From contig JAUNPK010000026.1 of assembly GCA_030536855.1 (NCBI GenBank), positions 1 through 34,096 on the forward strand: DNA of 34,096 nucleotides, in the 5' to 3' direction. Both the position numbers and the translations under genes were made by a program. The notes beneath the pieces are model-generated. The model saw nothing but the letters and a program-made list of their open reading frames with translations. It was not told the DNA's origin and made no database searches. Below, one piece after another: positions 1 to 7,782 of the stretch (its first letter is position 1; each line of letters starts with the position of its first letter). Origin of the DNA: Eubacteriales bacterium. GTDB taxonomy: Bacteria > Bacillota > Clostridia > Lachnospirales > Lachnospiraceae.

Positions 1-78
1 TCACTCTCATTTTTTATTTTTTCTTATTCAACTAACAAAATCTTTACTCTATTATACCATCTAAACCATATTTTATCA

Positions 79-108
79 GTATAAATCCATCCCATAAAGG
101 CAATCATA
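79..108 (+). promoter_or_regulatory. Candidate sigma-F/sigma-G promoter of sigG
   Basis: A -35-like GTATA lies at 79-83 and a -10-like GGCAATCATA at 99-108, separated by exactly 15 nt. This fits the Bacillus sigma-F consensus (GYATA, 15-nt spacer, GGNNANAHTR) at all but one position of the -10 element. Transcription would start near 115, about 65 nt before the chosen sigG start. In B. subtilis sigG is first transcribed by sigma-F and then by sigma-G itself, so the match is expected here. The rest of 1-149 is AT-rich and I see no gene in it. Confidence 0.6.
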
Positions 109-179
109 AAACTATAAACACGAACACAATTATTTTCTACCAAAGATTAATGTTCGTAATAATCTTGGAGGAAATGAAT

Positions 180-956
180 ATGGCTATGTCTAAAGTTAAT
201 ATCTGCGGCGTTAATACTCAGGAATTACCACTTCTCAACTCAGCACAAAAGGCTGAATTACTAAAGCGTATTAAAGATGGCGACAATCAGGCAAGGGATA
301 AATTTATCAAAGGAAATCTACGTCTTGTATTAAGTATTGTAAGCAGATTTTCCAACAGTAACGAAAATCTTGATGACCTGTTTCAAATTGGATGTATAGG
401 GATGATTAAAGCAATTGATAATTTTGATATAGAACAGGGTGTACAGTTCTCCACATATGCAGTACCAATGATTACGGGGGAGATTAAAAGATTCCTCAGA
501 GACAACAGTTCAATTAGAGTGAGTCGTTCTCTTAAAGATACCGCCTATAAAGCCATATACGCTAAGGAACTGTTAACAAAAGAGAAACAAAAAGAGCCAA
601 CTATATCAGAGATTTCTGAAGAAATAGGAATATCCAAAGAAGATATTGTAATAGCCCTTGAAGCTGTATCTCCCGCAGTTTCCTTGTATGAACCTGTATT
701 TAATGAAGGAGGTGATACCCTCTATGTCATTGATCAGGTTAAGGATAAAAAGACCACAGAAGATACATGGGTAACGCATATCGCCCTCTGTGATGCCCTT
801 AATAAATTAGAATCAAGAGAAAAACAGATTATTAAAATGCGTTTTTTTGATTACAAAACACAAATGGAAATTGCTGAAGAAATCGGCATTTCCCAAGCCC
901 AGGTCAGCCGGCTTGAAAAATGCGCTCTTCGCAACCTGCGTAAACATCTGACATAA
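180..956 (+). CDS. sigG: RNA polymerase sporulation sigma factor SigG
   Basis: Forespore-specific sigma-70 family factor that directs late forespore genes after engulfment. The 258-residue product is the usual SigG length. The N-terminal stretch with VNICGVNTQELP (residues 6-17) is a SigG signature. Region 2 (about 45-110) carries NLRLVLS, DDLFQIGCIGMIKAIDNFD and FSTYAVPMITGEIKRFLRD; region 4 ends in the helix-turn-helix TQMEIAEEIGISQAQVSRLE (227-246). The ATG at 180 was chosen because GGAGG at 167-171 sits 8 nt upstream of it; an in-frame ATG at 150 precedes the Shine-Dalgarno, and the one at 174 is too close. The sigE/spoIIGA genes that often precede sigG are not visible, but only 179 nt of upstream sequence are available. 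It converges on the next gene with 5 nt between stop codons and no terminator hairpin. Recognition is firm. Confidence 0.97.
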   Translation: MAMSKVNICGVNTQELPLLNSAQKAELLKRIKDGDNQARDKFIKGNLRLVLSIVSRFSNSNENLDDLFQIGCIGMIKAIDNFDIEQGVQFSTYAVPMITGEIKRFLRDNSSIRVSRSLKDTAYKAIYAKELLTKEKQKEPTISEISEEIGISKEDIVIALEAVSPAVSLYEPVFNEGGDTLYVIDQVKDKKTTEDTWVTHIALCDALNKLESREKQIIKMRFFDYKTQMEIAEEIGISQAQVSRLEKCALRNLRKHLT

Positions 957-961
957 TCAGA

Positions 962-1645
962 TTAGTCTCTGTCTCTTGTAAGTATAAGAAGTCTTGCAAG
1001 CTGAAGTACTGCTGTCAATAAAGATGCCACATAAGTCAGAGCTGCAGCAACAAGTACCTTTCTTGCTCCACTAAGTTCATTGCCGTAGAGCATACCATTT
1101 TCCCTAAGAATTCTTAAAGCTCTTGAGGATGCGTTAAATTCTACCGGCAATGTTACCATCTGGAATATTACCACAACAGAAAATAATATAACACCAATCT
1201 TCATAAATCCTGTAAATCCAAATACAAGCCCCAAAAGGATAAGAGGCCATGAAAGACTTGAACCAATATTAGCAATAGGAATTACTGCTGACCTTATCTT
1301 TATTGGCAGATATTCCTTCTGGTGCTGAATTGCATGTCCACACTCATGGGCTGCAACTCCTATAGCACCTACCGACTGAGAATTATATGTGGAATCTGAC
1401 AATCTTAACACTTTCTCCTTAGGAGAATAATGATCTGTCAGATTTCCGCTTATTCTCTCAATTCTAACATCATATATACCTGCACTGTTAAGAATCATCT
1501 GAGCTGCCATAGCACCTGTCAATCCTCTGCTGTTTCCTACTTTTTTATATCTTTTGAATGTTGCATTAACATTCCATGACGCCAATGCTCCTATAACTGC
1601 ACCAATAATTACCAATACATAAGTTGCATCATAAAAATAGTACAT
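962..1645 (-). CDS. YugP-type membrane zinc metallopeptidase
   Basis: Member of the putative neutral zinc metallopeptidase family typified by B. subtilis YugP (Pfam Peptidase_Zn-type membrane proteases); substrates are not established. The 227-residue protein has an N-terminal membrane segment (about 5-24), the zinc-binding motif HECGH at 100-104 inside GVAAHECGHAIQHQ, hydrophobic segments around 125-146 and 150-168, the conserved LPVEFNASSRAL (166-177) that probably supplies the third metal ligand (E169), and a last hydrophobic helix at 197-216. The ATG at 1645 is used because GGAGGG lies 5-6 nt upstream on the minus strand; the frame is open for 11 more codons to 1678 but those include the Shine-Dalgarno. 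It is divergent from the YlmC/YmxH gene. Family assignment is secure, biological role is not. Confidence 0.92.
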   Translation of the reverse strand: MYYFYDATYVLVIIGAVIGALASWNVNATFKRYKKVGNSRGLTGAMAAQMILNSAGIYDVRIERISGNLTDHYSPKEKVLRLSDSTYNSQSVGAIGVAAHECGHAIQHQKEYLPIKIRSAVIPIANIGSSLSWPLILLGLVFGFTGFMKIGVILFSVVVIFQMVTLPVEFNASSRALRILRENGMLYGNELSGARKVLVAAALTYVASLLTAVLQLARLLILTRDRD

Positions 1646-1787
1646 TACACCCTCCATTTCTGCACATCTCATGTGCAAAGAATAACTTATTTTCAGTTAT
1701 TCCCATCATTTTATACATAATATCACAGAAGCCATAACGCTTCCATATATTAATTATAACCATACATAAAAAGAGTATTAATTTTTT

Positions 1788-2042
1788 ATGAAATTATGCG
1801 AATTAAAAGAAAAACAGGTTATTAATGAAGATGACTGCAAAATAATAGGAAATGTTGCAGATCTGGAATTTGACCCTCAGTCAGGTTGTATCATTTATCT
1901 TATTGTTCCCGGTCCCGGACGTATATGCAGCATCTTCGGAAGGGAATTTGAATACAGGATACCTTTTAAATGCATAAAATGCATTGGTCCCGATGTAATT
2001 CTGGTTAATGTCTGCCTTGATAAACATAAAGAAAAATGCTAA
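1788..2042 (+). CDS. YlmC/YmxH-family sporulation protein (PRC-barrel-like)
   Basis: Small 84-residue protein of the YlmC/YmxH family, found in endospore-forming Firmicutes and linked by annotation to sporulation; its molecular activity is unknown. The features I rely on are the start MKLCELKEKQVINEDDCKIIG, the central GNVADLEFDPQSGCIIYLIVPGP and the YRIPFKCIKCIGPDVILV end, which match the family pattern of a short PRC-barrel-like beta fold. Five cysteines occur, two as CIKC. The ribosome site is weak (AAAGAG about 12 nt before the ATG), so translation may be low or stage-specific. It precedes the lactonase gene by 36 nt and could be cotranscribed with it. The presence of sigG 800 bp away fits a sporulation-capable host. 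Confidence 0.85.
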   Translation: MKLCELKEKQVINEDDCKIIGNVADLEFDPQSGCIIYLIVPGPGRICSIFGREFEYRIPFKCIKCIGPDVILVNVCLDKHKEKC

Positions 2043-2078
2043 AATGTGTCTATATTTAAGTAGTTCGGAGGCATCATA

Positions 2079-3125
2079 ATGAATAAAAAATATATCGCTT
2101 ATGTAGGCAGTTACACCCATGAATGTAGCAAAGGTATTCACATATATGATATGGATGTTGAAAAGGGACGAATTTCCGAAAGAGCAGAGGTTGCCATAGA
2201 CAACCCTTCCTTCATAGCTTTTTCCCACGATGGCAATTTTCTGTACTCTATATGTGACCAGGGGGTTTCATCATTTGCAGTCCTTGAAAATGGAGATCTT
2301 GAGTTAATGAATGTCCAATCCATCAATGGAATGAGGGGATGTCATATTACAGTTACAAAGGACAATAAATTCCTTATTGTATCAGGATATCATGATGGAA
2401 AGATTACTGTTCTTCACATCAATCAGGATGGCTCTATAGGGGTTATTGCTGATGAAGTTTTCCATAAAGGAATCGGAAGTGTTGCGGAACGTAACTTCAG
2501 ACCTCACGTCAGTGAAACCTGTTTCACTCCTGATGAAGAACTTTTGTGTGCCTGTGATTTAGGAATTGACCAAATAAAGCTTTATGAGTTCAATCACGTA
2601 ACCGGAAAGCTTAAGCTTTATGACATCATCAGATCCCAGCAGGAATCCGCACCAAGAAAGATGATTTTTTCAAAAGACGGCAGATTTGCTTATGTGGTAT
2701 GTGAATTAAAGAATTACATCAACGTTTATTCTTACAACAAAGACTCTGAAAAAGAACGTTTTGAACTTGTTCAGAACATTTTCACCGTAAGACGCAATCA
2801 CAAAAGCAACAGTGCTGCTACTGATATCTTATTTACGGAAAGCGGTGATAATCTTCTCTGCACCAATGCAGGAGATAACACTGTTACCATATATTCAGTA
2901 AATAAAGAAACCGGTTGTATTGCACCTCTTAATTCTCTTCCGGTAAGTGGAGATTATCCAAAGTATGGTTGCCTATTTCCGGATGACAAGCATTTTCTTT
3001 CCATGAATAATGAAGGAAACAGCATTACTATTTTTACCGTAAATTATGAAAGAGGTCTTATTGTTATGAACGGGCATGAAATCAAGATTTCAAAGCCTAA
3101 TAATATGATTATTAAACAGGTGTAA
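2079..3125 (+). CDS. pgl: Lactonase-family seven-bladed beta-propeller (6-phosphogluconolactonase type)
   Basis: Belongs to the YbhE/YkgB type of 6-phosphogluconolactonases, which hydrolyse 6-phosphogluconolactone in the pentose phosphate pathway, although many family members act on other lactones or are untested. The 348-residue product shows the family start YIAYVGSYT with repeated blade motifs such as NPSFIAFSHDGNFLYS, RPHVSETCFTPDEELLCACDLG, APRKMIFSKDGRFAYVVCEL and a final GDYPKYGCLFPDDKHFLSMNNEGNSITIF. Family consensus PHxH is PHVS here and PRH is PRK, so catalytic competence should not be assumed. No signal peptide is visible, so it is probably cytoplasmic. A good Shine-Dalgarno (GGAGG, 7-8 nt before the ATG) supports the start. 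The gene is closed by the hairpin at 3152-3195. Confidence 0.85.
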   Translation: MNKKYIAYVGSYTHECSKGIHIYDMDVEKGRISERAEVAIDNPSFIAFSHDGNFLYSICDQGVSSFAVLENGDLELMNVQSINGMRGCHITVTKDNKFLIVSGYHDGKITVLHINQDGSIGVIADEVFHKGIGSVAERNFRPHVSETCFTPDEELLCACDLGIDQIKLYEFNHVTGKLKLYDIIRSQQESAPRKMIFSKDGRFAYVVCELKNYINVYSYNKDSEKERFELVQNIFTVRRNHKSNSAATDILFTESGDNLLCTNAGDNTVTIYSVNKETGCIAPLNSLPVSGDYPKYGCLFPDDKHFLSMNNEGNSITIFTVNYERGLIVMNGHEIKISKPNNMIIKQV

Positions 3126-3151
3126 TCAGTCTTAATCAAAATGAATATAAC

Positions 3152-3195
3152 AAAAAATGTGATTGGGTGCTATATTGTCTCCAATCACATTTTTT
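3152..3195. terminator. Bidirectional intrinsic terminator between pgl and trpS
   Basis: Perfect 15-bp inverted repeat (arms 3152-3166 and 3181-3195) with a 14-nt loop. Each arm starts or ends in six A or T, so both strands give a hairpin followed by a U-run. It lies between two convergent genes (pgl on plus, trpS on minus) and should end both transcripts. Confidence 0.92.
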
Positions 3196-3247
3196 ATAGA
3201 AATATACTTATGAAAATTTATCTTGTAGATATTTCCTAATATTATAA

Positions 3248-4336
3248 TTAGTTATTTCCATACTTCTCTGACTGAACCTTAATAAGTTCAGCATCATCAA
3301 AGTAATTAATCTTCATTGAAGCCTTTACCTGATTAAGAGTCTCCTGTGCCACCTCATAAGCCGCATCAGTACCCTTCTTTAATATGTTATATACTTCCGG
3401 TATATCCTTCTCATATTCATGTCTTCTGGCCCTTATAGGTTCAAGCTCCTTATTAAGAACATTAAGAAGGAATTTCTTCACCTTAACATCCCCAAGTCCG
3501 CCTCTTGTATAATGATCTTTAAGTTCGTCGAGATTATTATATTCCGGAAGGAATAAGCCGAAATCCTCATCCTTTGAAAATGCATCAAGATAAGTAAACA
3601 CACAGTTACCCTCGAGCTTTCCTGGATCTTCAACCTTAATATGATCAGGATCTGTATACATACTCATAACCTTCTTTTTAACATCCTCAGGGGTATCAGA
3701 AAGGTATATACAGTTTCCTAATGACTTACTCATCTTTGCTTTGCCGTCTGTGCCCGGAAGTCTTAAGCATGCCTTGTTATCAGGAAGAAGGATATTAGGT
3801 TCAACCAAAGTCTCTCCGTATACAGAGTTAAACTTTCTTACAATTTCTCTTGCCTGTTCAATCATTGGCTCCTGATCTTCACCAACAGGAACTGTTGTCG
3901 CCTTGAATGCTGTAATATCAGCAGCCTGACTTATAGGATAAGTAAAGAAACCAACCGGAATACTTGTTTCAAAATTTCTCAGCTGAATTTCTGATTTTAC
4001 TGTAGGATTTCTTTGCAATCTTGAAACTGTTACCAGATTCATGTAATAAAATGTTAATTCTGTAAGCTGTGGAAGCTGTGACTGAATAAATATATTTGAT
4101 TTTGAAGGATCAATTCCAACAGAAAGATAGTCAAGGGCTACCTCAATTATATTCTGGCGTACCTTCTCGGGATTATCCGCATTATCGGTAAGTGCCTGAG
4201 CATCTGCTATCATTATGAAAATTTTATCGAATTCACCTGAGTTCTGCAATTCCACACGCCTCTTTAATGAGCCTACGTAGTGACCCAGATGTAACTTTCC
4301 TGTTGGTCTGTCACCAGTTAAAATAATTTTAGACAT
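3248..4336 (-). CDS. trpS: Tryptophanyl-tRNA synthetase
   Basis: Class I aminoacyl-tRNA synthetase that charges tRNA-Trp. The HIGH-type motif HLGH is at residues 16-19 within [16 protein letters not shown], and the KMSKS loop is intact at 201-205 ([11 protein letters not shown]). Other family blocks are [15 protein letters not shown] and [15 protein letters not shown]. At 362 residues it is longer than the roughly 330-residue Bacillus enzyme, which is normal for the clostridial branch with this N-terminus. The start at 4336 is used because GGAG lies 6 nt upstream; the four codons further upstream in frame contain that Shine-Dalgarno. The 170-nt space to the divergent pyrB shows no T-box specifier or antiterminator motif, so tRNA-dependent leader control is not evident. 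Its transcript ends at the shared hairpin at 3152-3195. Confidence 0.97.
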   Translation of the reverse strand: MSKIILTGDRPTGKLHLGHYVGSLKRRVELQNSGEFDKIFIMIADAQALTDNADNPEKVRQNIIEVALDYLSVGIDPSKSNIFIQSQLPQLTELTFYYMNLVTVSRLQRNPTVKSEIQLRNFETSIPVGFFTYPISQAADITAFKATTVPVGEDQEPMIEQAREIVRKFNSVYGETLVEPNILLPDNKACLRLPGTDGKAKMSKSLGNCIYLSDTPEDVKKKVMSMYTDPDHIKVEDPGKLEGNCVFTYLDAFSKDEDFGLFLPEYNNLDELKDHYTRGGLGDVKVKKFLLNVLNKELEPIRARRHEYEKDIPEVYNILKKGTDAAYEVAQETLNQVKASMKINYFDDAELIKVQSEKYGNN

Positions 4337-4440
4337 AAAAAACTCCAATCCGGTTAATCTTTCATACTTTACTACATTTCTGATTAACCCACTACTTATA
4401 CGTACTGTACAATATTACCATAAAAAAAAACAAATAACAA

Positions 4441-4469
4441 TTGAGAAATAAGTCAAATAATAGTATTAT
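4441..4469 (+). promoter_or_regulatory. Candidate sigma-A promoter of pyrBI
   Basis: TTGAGA at 4441-4446 and TATTAT at 4464-4469 are separated by 17 nt; each hexamer matches consensus at 5 of 6 positions. The predicted start near 4476 would leave a leader of only about 30 nt, too short for a PyrR-type anti-antiterminator/terminator. Confidence 0.6.
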
Positions 4470-4506
4470 ATATTTTAGTAAATAATACAGGGAGGAACAA
4501 CTAATT

Positions 4507-5421
4507 ATGAAACATCTACTTAGTCCACTTGATTTCAGTGTCGAGGAACTTGATGAACTTCTTGAGCTCGCAAGAGATATTTCAAAGGACCCTAAAAAAT
4601 ATAGCCATGTGTGTGATGGCAAAAAATTAGCAACTTTATTTTATGAACCTAGTACAAGAACCAGACTTAGTTTTGAAGCGGCAATGCTCAATCTTGGTGG
4701 TTCTGTATTAGGTTTTTCTTCTGCTGATTCAAGTTCAGCTGCAAAAGGAGAAAGTGTTTCTGATACAATCCGGGTAATCTCATGCTACGCTGATATTTGC
4801 GCCATGAGACATCCAAAGGAAGGTGCTCCTATGGTTGCTGCATCTAAATCCGGAATTCCTGTAATCAATGCAGGTGACGGTGGCCATCAGCATCCTACCC
4901 AGACTCTTACAGACCTTATGACAATCCGAGAACTTACAGGCTCTCTTGACAATTTTACCGTTGGTCTGTGTGGAGACTTAAAGTTTGGACGTACCGTACA
5001 CTCTCTTATTAACTCACTTGTAAGATATAAGAATGTAAAATTTGTACTCATTTCTCCAAAGGAACTTCGTGTTCCTGACTATATAAGAGATGATGTACTT
5101 TCTGCTAATAATGCAGAGTTTGAAGAAGTTGAAAATTTAGAGGATGCTATGCCTAAACTTGATATTCTCTACATGACAAGAGTCCAGAGAGAAAGATTTT
5201 TCTCAGAAGATGAATATCTTAGAATGAAGGATTTCTATATATTAGACAAAGCCAAGATGGAACTTGCCAAAGAATCCATGTATGTATTACATCCACTTCC
5301 TCGTGTAAATGAAATCTCAGTAGAAGTTGATGATGATCCAAGAGCTGCATATTTTAAGCAGGCTCAATATGGAGTATATGTCCGTATGGCACTTATAATG
5401 ACACTTTTAGGACTTAATTAA
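4507..5421 (+). CDS. pyrB: Aspartate carbamoyltransferase catalytic subunit
   Basis: Condenses carbamoyl phosphate with L-aspartate, the committed step of pyrimidine synthesis. The 304-residue chain has the carbamoyl-phosphate loop EPSTRTR at 47-53, the SSSAAKGES loop around 76-83, HPTQTLTD at 129-136 and HPLPRVNEI at 262-270, all catalytic-subunit signatures. The Shine-Dalgarno GGGAGG at 4490-4495 is 11 nt before the ATG. pyrI follows 35 nt downstream, so the enzyme is probably the E. coli-like holoenzyme with regulatory subunits and not the free trimer of Bacillus. It is not next to pyrR, pyrC, carAB or pyrD in this window, so it forms an isolated two-gene unit with its own promoter and terminator. 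Confidence 0.98.
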   Translation: MKHLLSPLDFSVEELDELLELARDISKDPKKYSHVCDGKKLATLFYEPSTRTRLSFEAAMLNLGGSVLGFSSADSSSAAKGESVSDTIRVISCYADICAMRHPKEGAPMVAASKSGIPVINAGDGGHQHPTQTLTDLMTIRELTGSLDNFTVGLCGDLKFGRTVHSLINSLVRYKNVKFVLISPKELRVPDYIRDDVLSANNAEFEEVENLEDAMPKLDILYMTRVQRERFFSEDEYLRMKDFYILDKAKMELAKESMYVLHPLPRVNEISVEVDDDPRAAYFKQAQYGVYVRMALIMTLLGLN

Positions 5422-5456
5422 TAAACTGTGCGTCCGCACAAAAAAGGAGGATTTTC

Positions 5457-5879
5457 ATGTTGAATGTAGGACAGCTTAATGAAGGCTTTGTGTTGGATCA
5501 TATTGAAGCCGGAAAATCAATGATGATATATAACAATCTTGGATTGGACAAGCTGGATTGTCAGGTTGCTATTATTAAGAACGCAAAAAGCAATAAAATG
5601 GGTAAAAAGGATATTATAAAGATTGAGGGTGGACTTGATCTTGTAGACCTTGATATCCTTGGATTTATTGACCATAACATTACAGTAAATATAATTAAAA
5701 ACGGTGAAATTGTAGAAAAGAAAACCCTTTCACTTCCTCAGGAAATCACCAATATTATTCATTGCAAAAACCCTCGTTGCATCACTTCCATCGAGCAGGA
5801 ACTTAAGCACGTATTTATACTCTCAGACCCTGAAAAACAGATATACAGATGTAAATACTGTGAAGAGAAATATAATTAA
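5457..5879 (+). CDS. pyrI: Aspartate carbamoyltransferase regulatory subunit
   Basis: Regulatory chain that binds nucleotide effectors at the N-terminal domain and docks on PyrB through a C-terminal zinc domain. The 140-residue protein has the allosteric-domain start with residues 1-95 and four zinc ligands C103, C108, C132 and C135 in the family pattern C-x4-C...C-x2-C (CKNPRC and CKYC). AAGGAGG at 5444-5450 is 6 nt before the ATG. A short palindrome TGTGCG/CGCACA at 5427-5440 sits just before that Shine-Dalgarno, between pyrB and pyrI; it has no U-run and could affect translation or mRNA processing of pyrI. The transcript ends at the large hairpin at 5885-5949. Confidence 0.97.
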   Translation: MLNVGQLNEGFVLDHIEAGKSMMIYNNLGLDKLDCQVAIIKNAKSNKMGKKDIIKIEGGLDLVDLDILGFIDHNITVNIIKNGEIVEKKTLSLPQEITNIIHCKNPRCITSIEQELKHVFILSDPEKQIYRCKYCEEKYN

Positions 5880-5884
5880 TAAAC

Positions 5885-5949
5885 AAAATGTGGTCATTCC
5901 GCTGAAATAGTCTGCTATGTACTATTTCAATGGAATGACCACATTTTTA
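5885..5949. terminator. Bidirectional terminator shared by pyrI and rnpB
   Basis: A 16-bp outer stem (5885-5900 with 5932-5947) is continued after a 2x2 internal loop by an 8-bp inner stem (5903-5910 with 5922-5929). The outer ends are AAAA/TTTT, giving a U-run on the plus strand (TTTTTAT) and a weaker interrupted one on minus. It lies between convergent pyrI and rnpB and should terminate both. Confidence 0.9.
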
Positions 5950-5955
5950 TTATGA

Positions 5956-6329
5956 TTATGAGCAGCGCTGTAAGCCGGGTTATGTCATACGCCTGGGAAT
6001 TCTCCCAGAACACGAGATAATCATCTATCTAGTCCTGCTGTTACCAACAGGCTCAAGCGACCTACCTAAAAGCACGACGGGCAGCCGTATAGCTTTTTAT
6101 TTGGTCTTGCTTCGGATGGGGTTTACATGGCCATCACTGTTACCAGTGATGCGGTAGTCTCTTAAACTGCCTTTCCACCCTTACCATAAAATGGCGGTAT
6201 ATTTCTGTTGCACTAGCCTTGGAGTCGCCTCCACCGGACGTTATCCGGCATCCTGCCCTGTGAAGCCCGGACTTTCCTCACCTGCGGTCTTACGACACTT
6301 GCAGCCGCGATTATCCACACTACTCATAA
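5956..6329 (-). ncRNA. rnpB: RNase P RNA
   Basis: Catalytic RNA subunit of RNase P, which removes 5' leaders from pre-tRNAs. On the minus strand the conserved 5' core GAGGAAAGTCCGGGCT (complement of 6264-6279) and the 3' core ACATAACCCGGCTTACAG (complement of 5968-5985) are both present, together with AGGGTGGAAAG near 6171-6181. The ends were set by the outermost P1 helix: TTATGAGTAG (6329 to 6320) pairs with CTGCTCATAA (5965 to 5956), giving about 374 nt. The layout looks like the common bacterial type A fold, but I did not fold it fully. Its 5' end overlaps the last ten bases of the upstream PilZ gene, so its promoter must lie inside that coding sequence; TTTAAG and TGTAAG with a 17-nt spacer just upstream are a weak candidate. 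Confidence 0.96.
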
Positions 6330-6670
6330 TTACTTACAATCTGGAATACTTCAATCTTAAACTTACATTCCTCTGTCATACCTATAAATCTGCATCCGTA
6401 AGTTGTTTCTACTTCTCCGAGATTTTCCATTCTTACTACTTCAATAACAGCATCAAAGGAATCTTTATTATCAAGCGTTATCCATGTATTATAAAACGAG
6501 TTTAATTCAAACTTGTGTTCTGACTTAAATGCAATTCCTCCCTTTGATATGTTAATTACATTAACAGGAATCTTCTTTTCTGAAATTCCCTTGGGATATC
6601 TGTCATCAATATGTCTCAACCCAATACTTGCATCTACCTTAAAACGATTATACACTCTTTTTTCAACCAT
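6320..6670 (-). CDS. PilZ-domain protein, candidate cyclic di-GMP receptor
   Basis: Single-domain PilZ protein of 116 residues. Both halves of the c-di-GMP-binding signature are present: RxxxR at residues 5-9 (RVYNR) and NxSxxG at 40-45 (NISKGG), followed by a beta-barrel-like pattern. It should therefore bind cyclic di-GMP, but the target process cannot be read from the sequence. An AAGGGG stretch about 4-5 nt before the ATG supports the start. The TAG stop (6322-6320) falls inside the predicted first helix of RNase P RNA. It lies 66 nt downstream of queA on the same strand; that gap holds a small GTGTA/TACAC hairpin and no recognisable c-di-GMP riboswitch. No diguanylate cyclase or phosphodiesterase gene lies in the window. 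Confidence 0.85.
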   Translation of the reverse strand: MVEKRVYNRFKVDASIGLRHIDDRYPKGISEKKIPVNVINISKGGIAFKSEHKFELNSFYNTWITLDNKDSFDAVIEVVRMENLGEVETTYGCRFIGMTEECKFKIEVFQIVSNYE

Positions 6671-6736
6671 AAGACCCCTTTTCTGTGTACCCCATATACA
6701 CCCGCTAATTAAAATACCCTTATCATTATTATGATG

Positions 6737-7768
6737 CTATTGTATAAACATTGCATCTCCAAAACTAAAGAATCTATATTTTTCCTGAACCGCGGTCTCA
6801 TACGCATTAAGGACGTTTTCCCTGCCTGCAAATGCTGAAACAAGCATTACAAGAGTAGATTCCGGAAGATGGAAATTAGTTATCAAAGCATCTATTATCT
6901 TGAATTTATATCCCGGATATATGAATATATCAGTCCATCCGCTTTTAGCTGTAAGAGTCCCATCTTCATTAGCCGCCGACTCCAGAGTACGTGTACTGGT
7001 TGTTCCTACAGCAATTACTCTATTACCATTCTTTCTGGCATTATTTATAATTTCGGCTGTTTCCTCAGTAACCATGTAGAATTCTGAATGCATATGATGC
7101 TCAAGGATATTTTCAACCTTAACCGGTCTAAATGTTCCAAGTCCCACATGAAGCGTAACTCTTGCAATCTTAATTCCCTTATCTTCTATCTGCTTTAACA
7201 GTTCATTAGTGAAATGAAGCCCCGCTGTAGGTGCAGCAGCAGAACCTTCATGTTTGGCATAAACAGTCTGGTATCTGTCCTTATCCTCAAGCTTATGCTT
7301 TATATATGGTGGAAGTGGCATCTGTCCAAGTTCATCCAGTATTTCTTCAAATATACCTTCATATTCAAATTTTATAATACGGTTTCCATCTTCAACAACA
7401 TCAATAATTTCACCAATGAGTTTACCTTCTCCAAAACTTATCCTTGCTCCCGGTCTGCATTTCTTACCCGGTTTGACAAGTGCTTCCCATGTATCATTCA
7501 TATCTTCCATTCTCTTAAGAAGCAACACCTCAATTGTAGCACCTGTACCAACCTTTTCTCCGATAAGTCTCGCCGGAATAACTTTTGTATCATTAATTAC
7601 AAGGCAATCACCGGGATTAAGATATTCTATAATATCTTTAAATATTCTGTGAGTAACCTCACCTGTCTCCTTGTTAAGAACCATTAATCTTGAACTTGAA
7701 CGATCTGACAGAGGATCCTGAGCAATCAGTTCCTCCGGCAGATCATAATAAAAATCATGTAAATCCAT
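6737..7768 (-). CDS. queA: S-adenosylmethionine:tRNA ribosyltransferase-isomerase QueA
   Basis: Transfers and isomerises the ribosyl part of S-adenosylmethionine onto preQ1-tRNA to make epoxyqueuosine at wobble position 34. The 343-residue length is typical. Family blocks include [58 protein letters not shown] and a C-terminal [19 protein letters not shown]. The Shine-Dalgarno AAAGGAA is 5 nt before the ATG. It begins 14 nt after the pheT stop, so it is probably cotranscribed with pheST. Other queuosine genes (tgt, queG) are not in the window; tgt often follows queA in Clostridia but here a PilZ gene and rnpB follow. Confidence 0.97.
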   Translation of the reverse strand: MDLHDFYYDLPEELIAQDPLSDRSSSRLMVLNKETGEVTHRIFKDIIEYLNPGDCLVINDTKVIPARLIGEKVGTGATIEVLLLKRMEDMNDTWEALVKPGKKCRPGARISFGEGKLIGEIIDVVEDGNRIIKFEYEGIFEEILDELGQMPLPPYIKHKLEDKDRYQTVYAKHEGSAAAPTAGLHFTNELLKQIEDKGIKIARVTLHVGLGTFRPVKVENILEHHMHSEFYMVTEETAEIINNARKNGNRVIAVGTTSTRTLESAANEDGTLTAKSGWTDIFIYPGYKFKIIDALITNFHLPESTLVMLVSAFAGRENVLNAYETAVQEKYRFFSFGDAMFIQ

Positions 7769-7782
7769 AACTATTCCTTTTT

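Noticed and set aside
1-149. Possible gene end or RNA at the left edge
   Set aside because: AT-rich sequence with no conserved motif apart from the sigG promoter; nothing can be supported.
1761-1768. Sigma-E-like -10 (CATACATA) upstream of the YlmC/YmxH gene
   Set aside because: No acceptable -35 at the required spacing; a single AT-rich hexamer is not enough.
5427-5440. Terminator between pyrB and pyrI
   Set aside because: The hairpin is followed by an A-run and Shine-Dalgarno, not a U-run.
6191-6505. 104-codon plus-strand open frame
   Set aside because: Lies across rnpB and antisense to the PilZ gene, with composition of a structured RNA; no ribosome site.
6671-6736. Cyclic di-GMP riboswitch in front of the PilZ gene
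   Set aside because: Too short and lacks conserved GEMM motifs; only a small GTGTA/TACAC hairpin is present.
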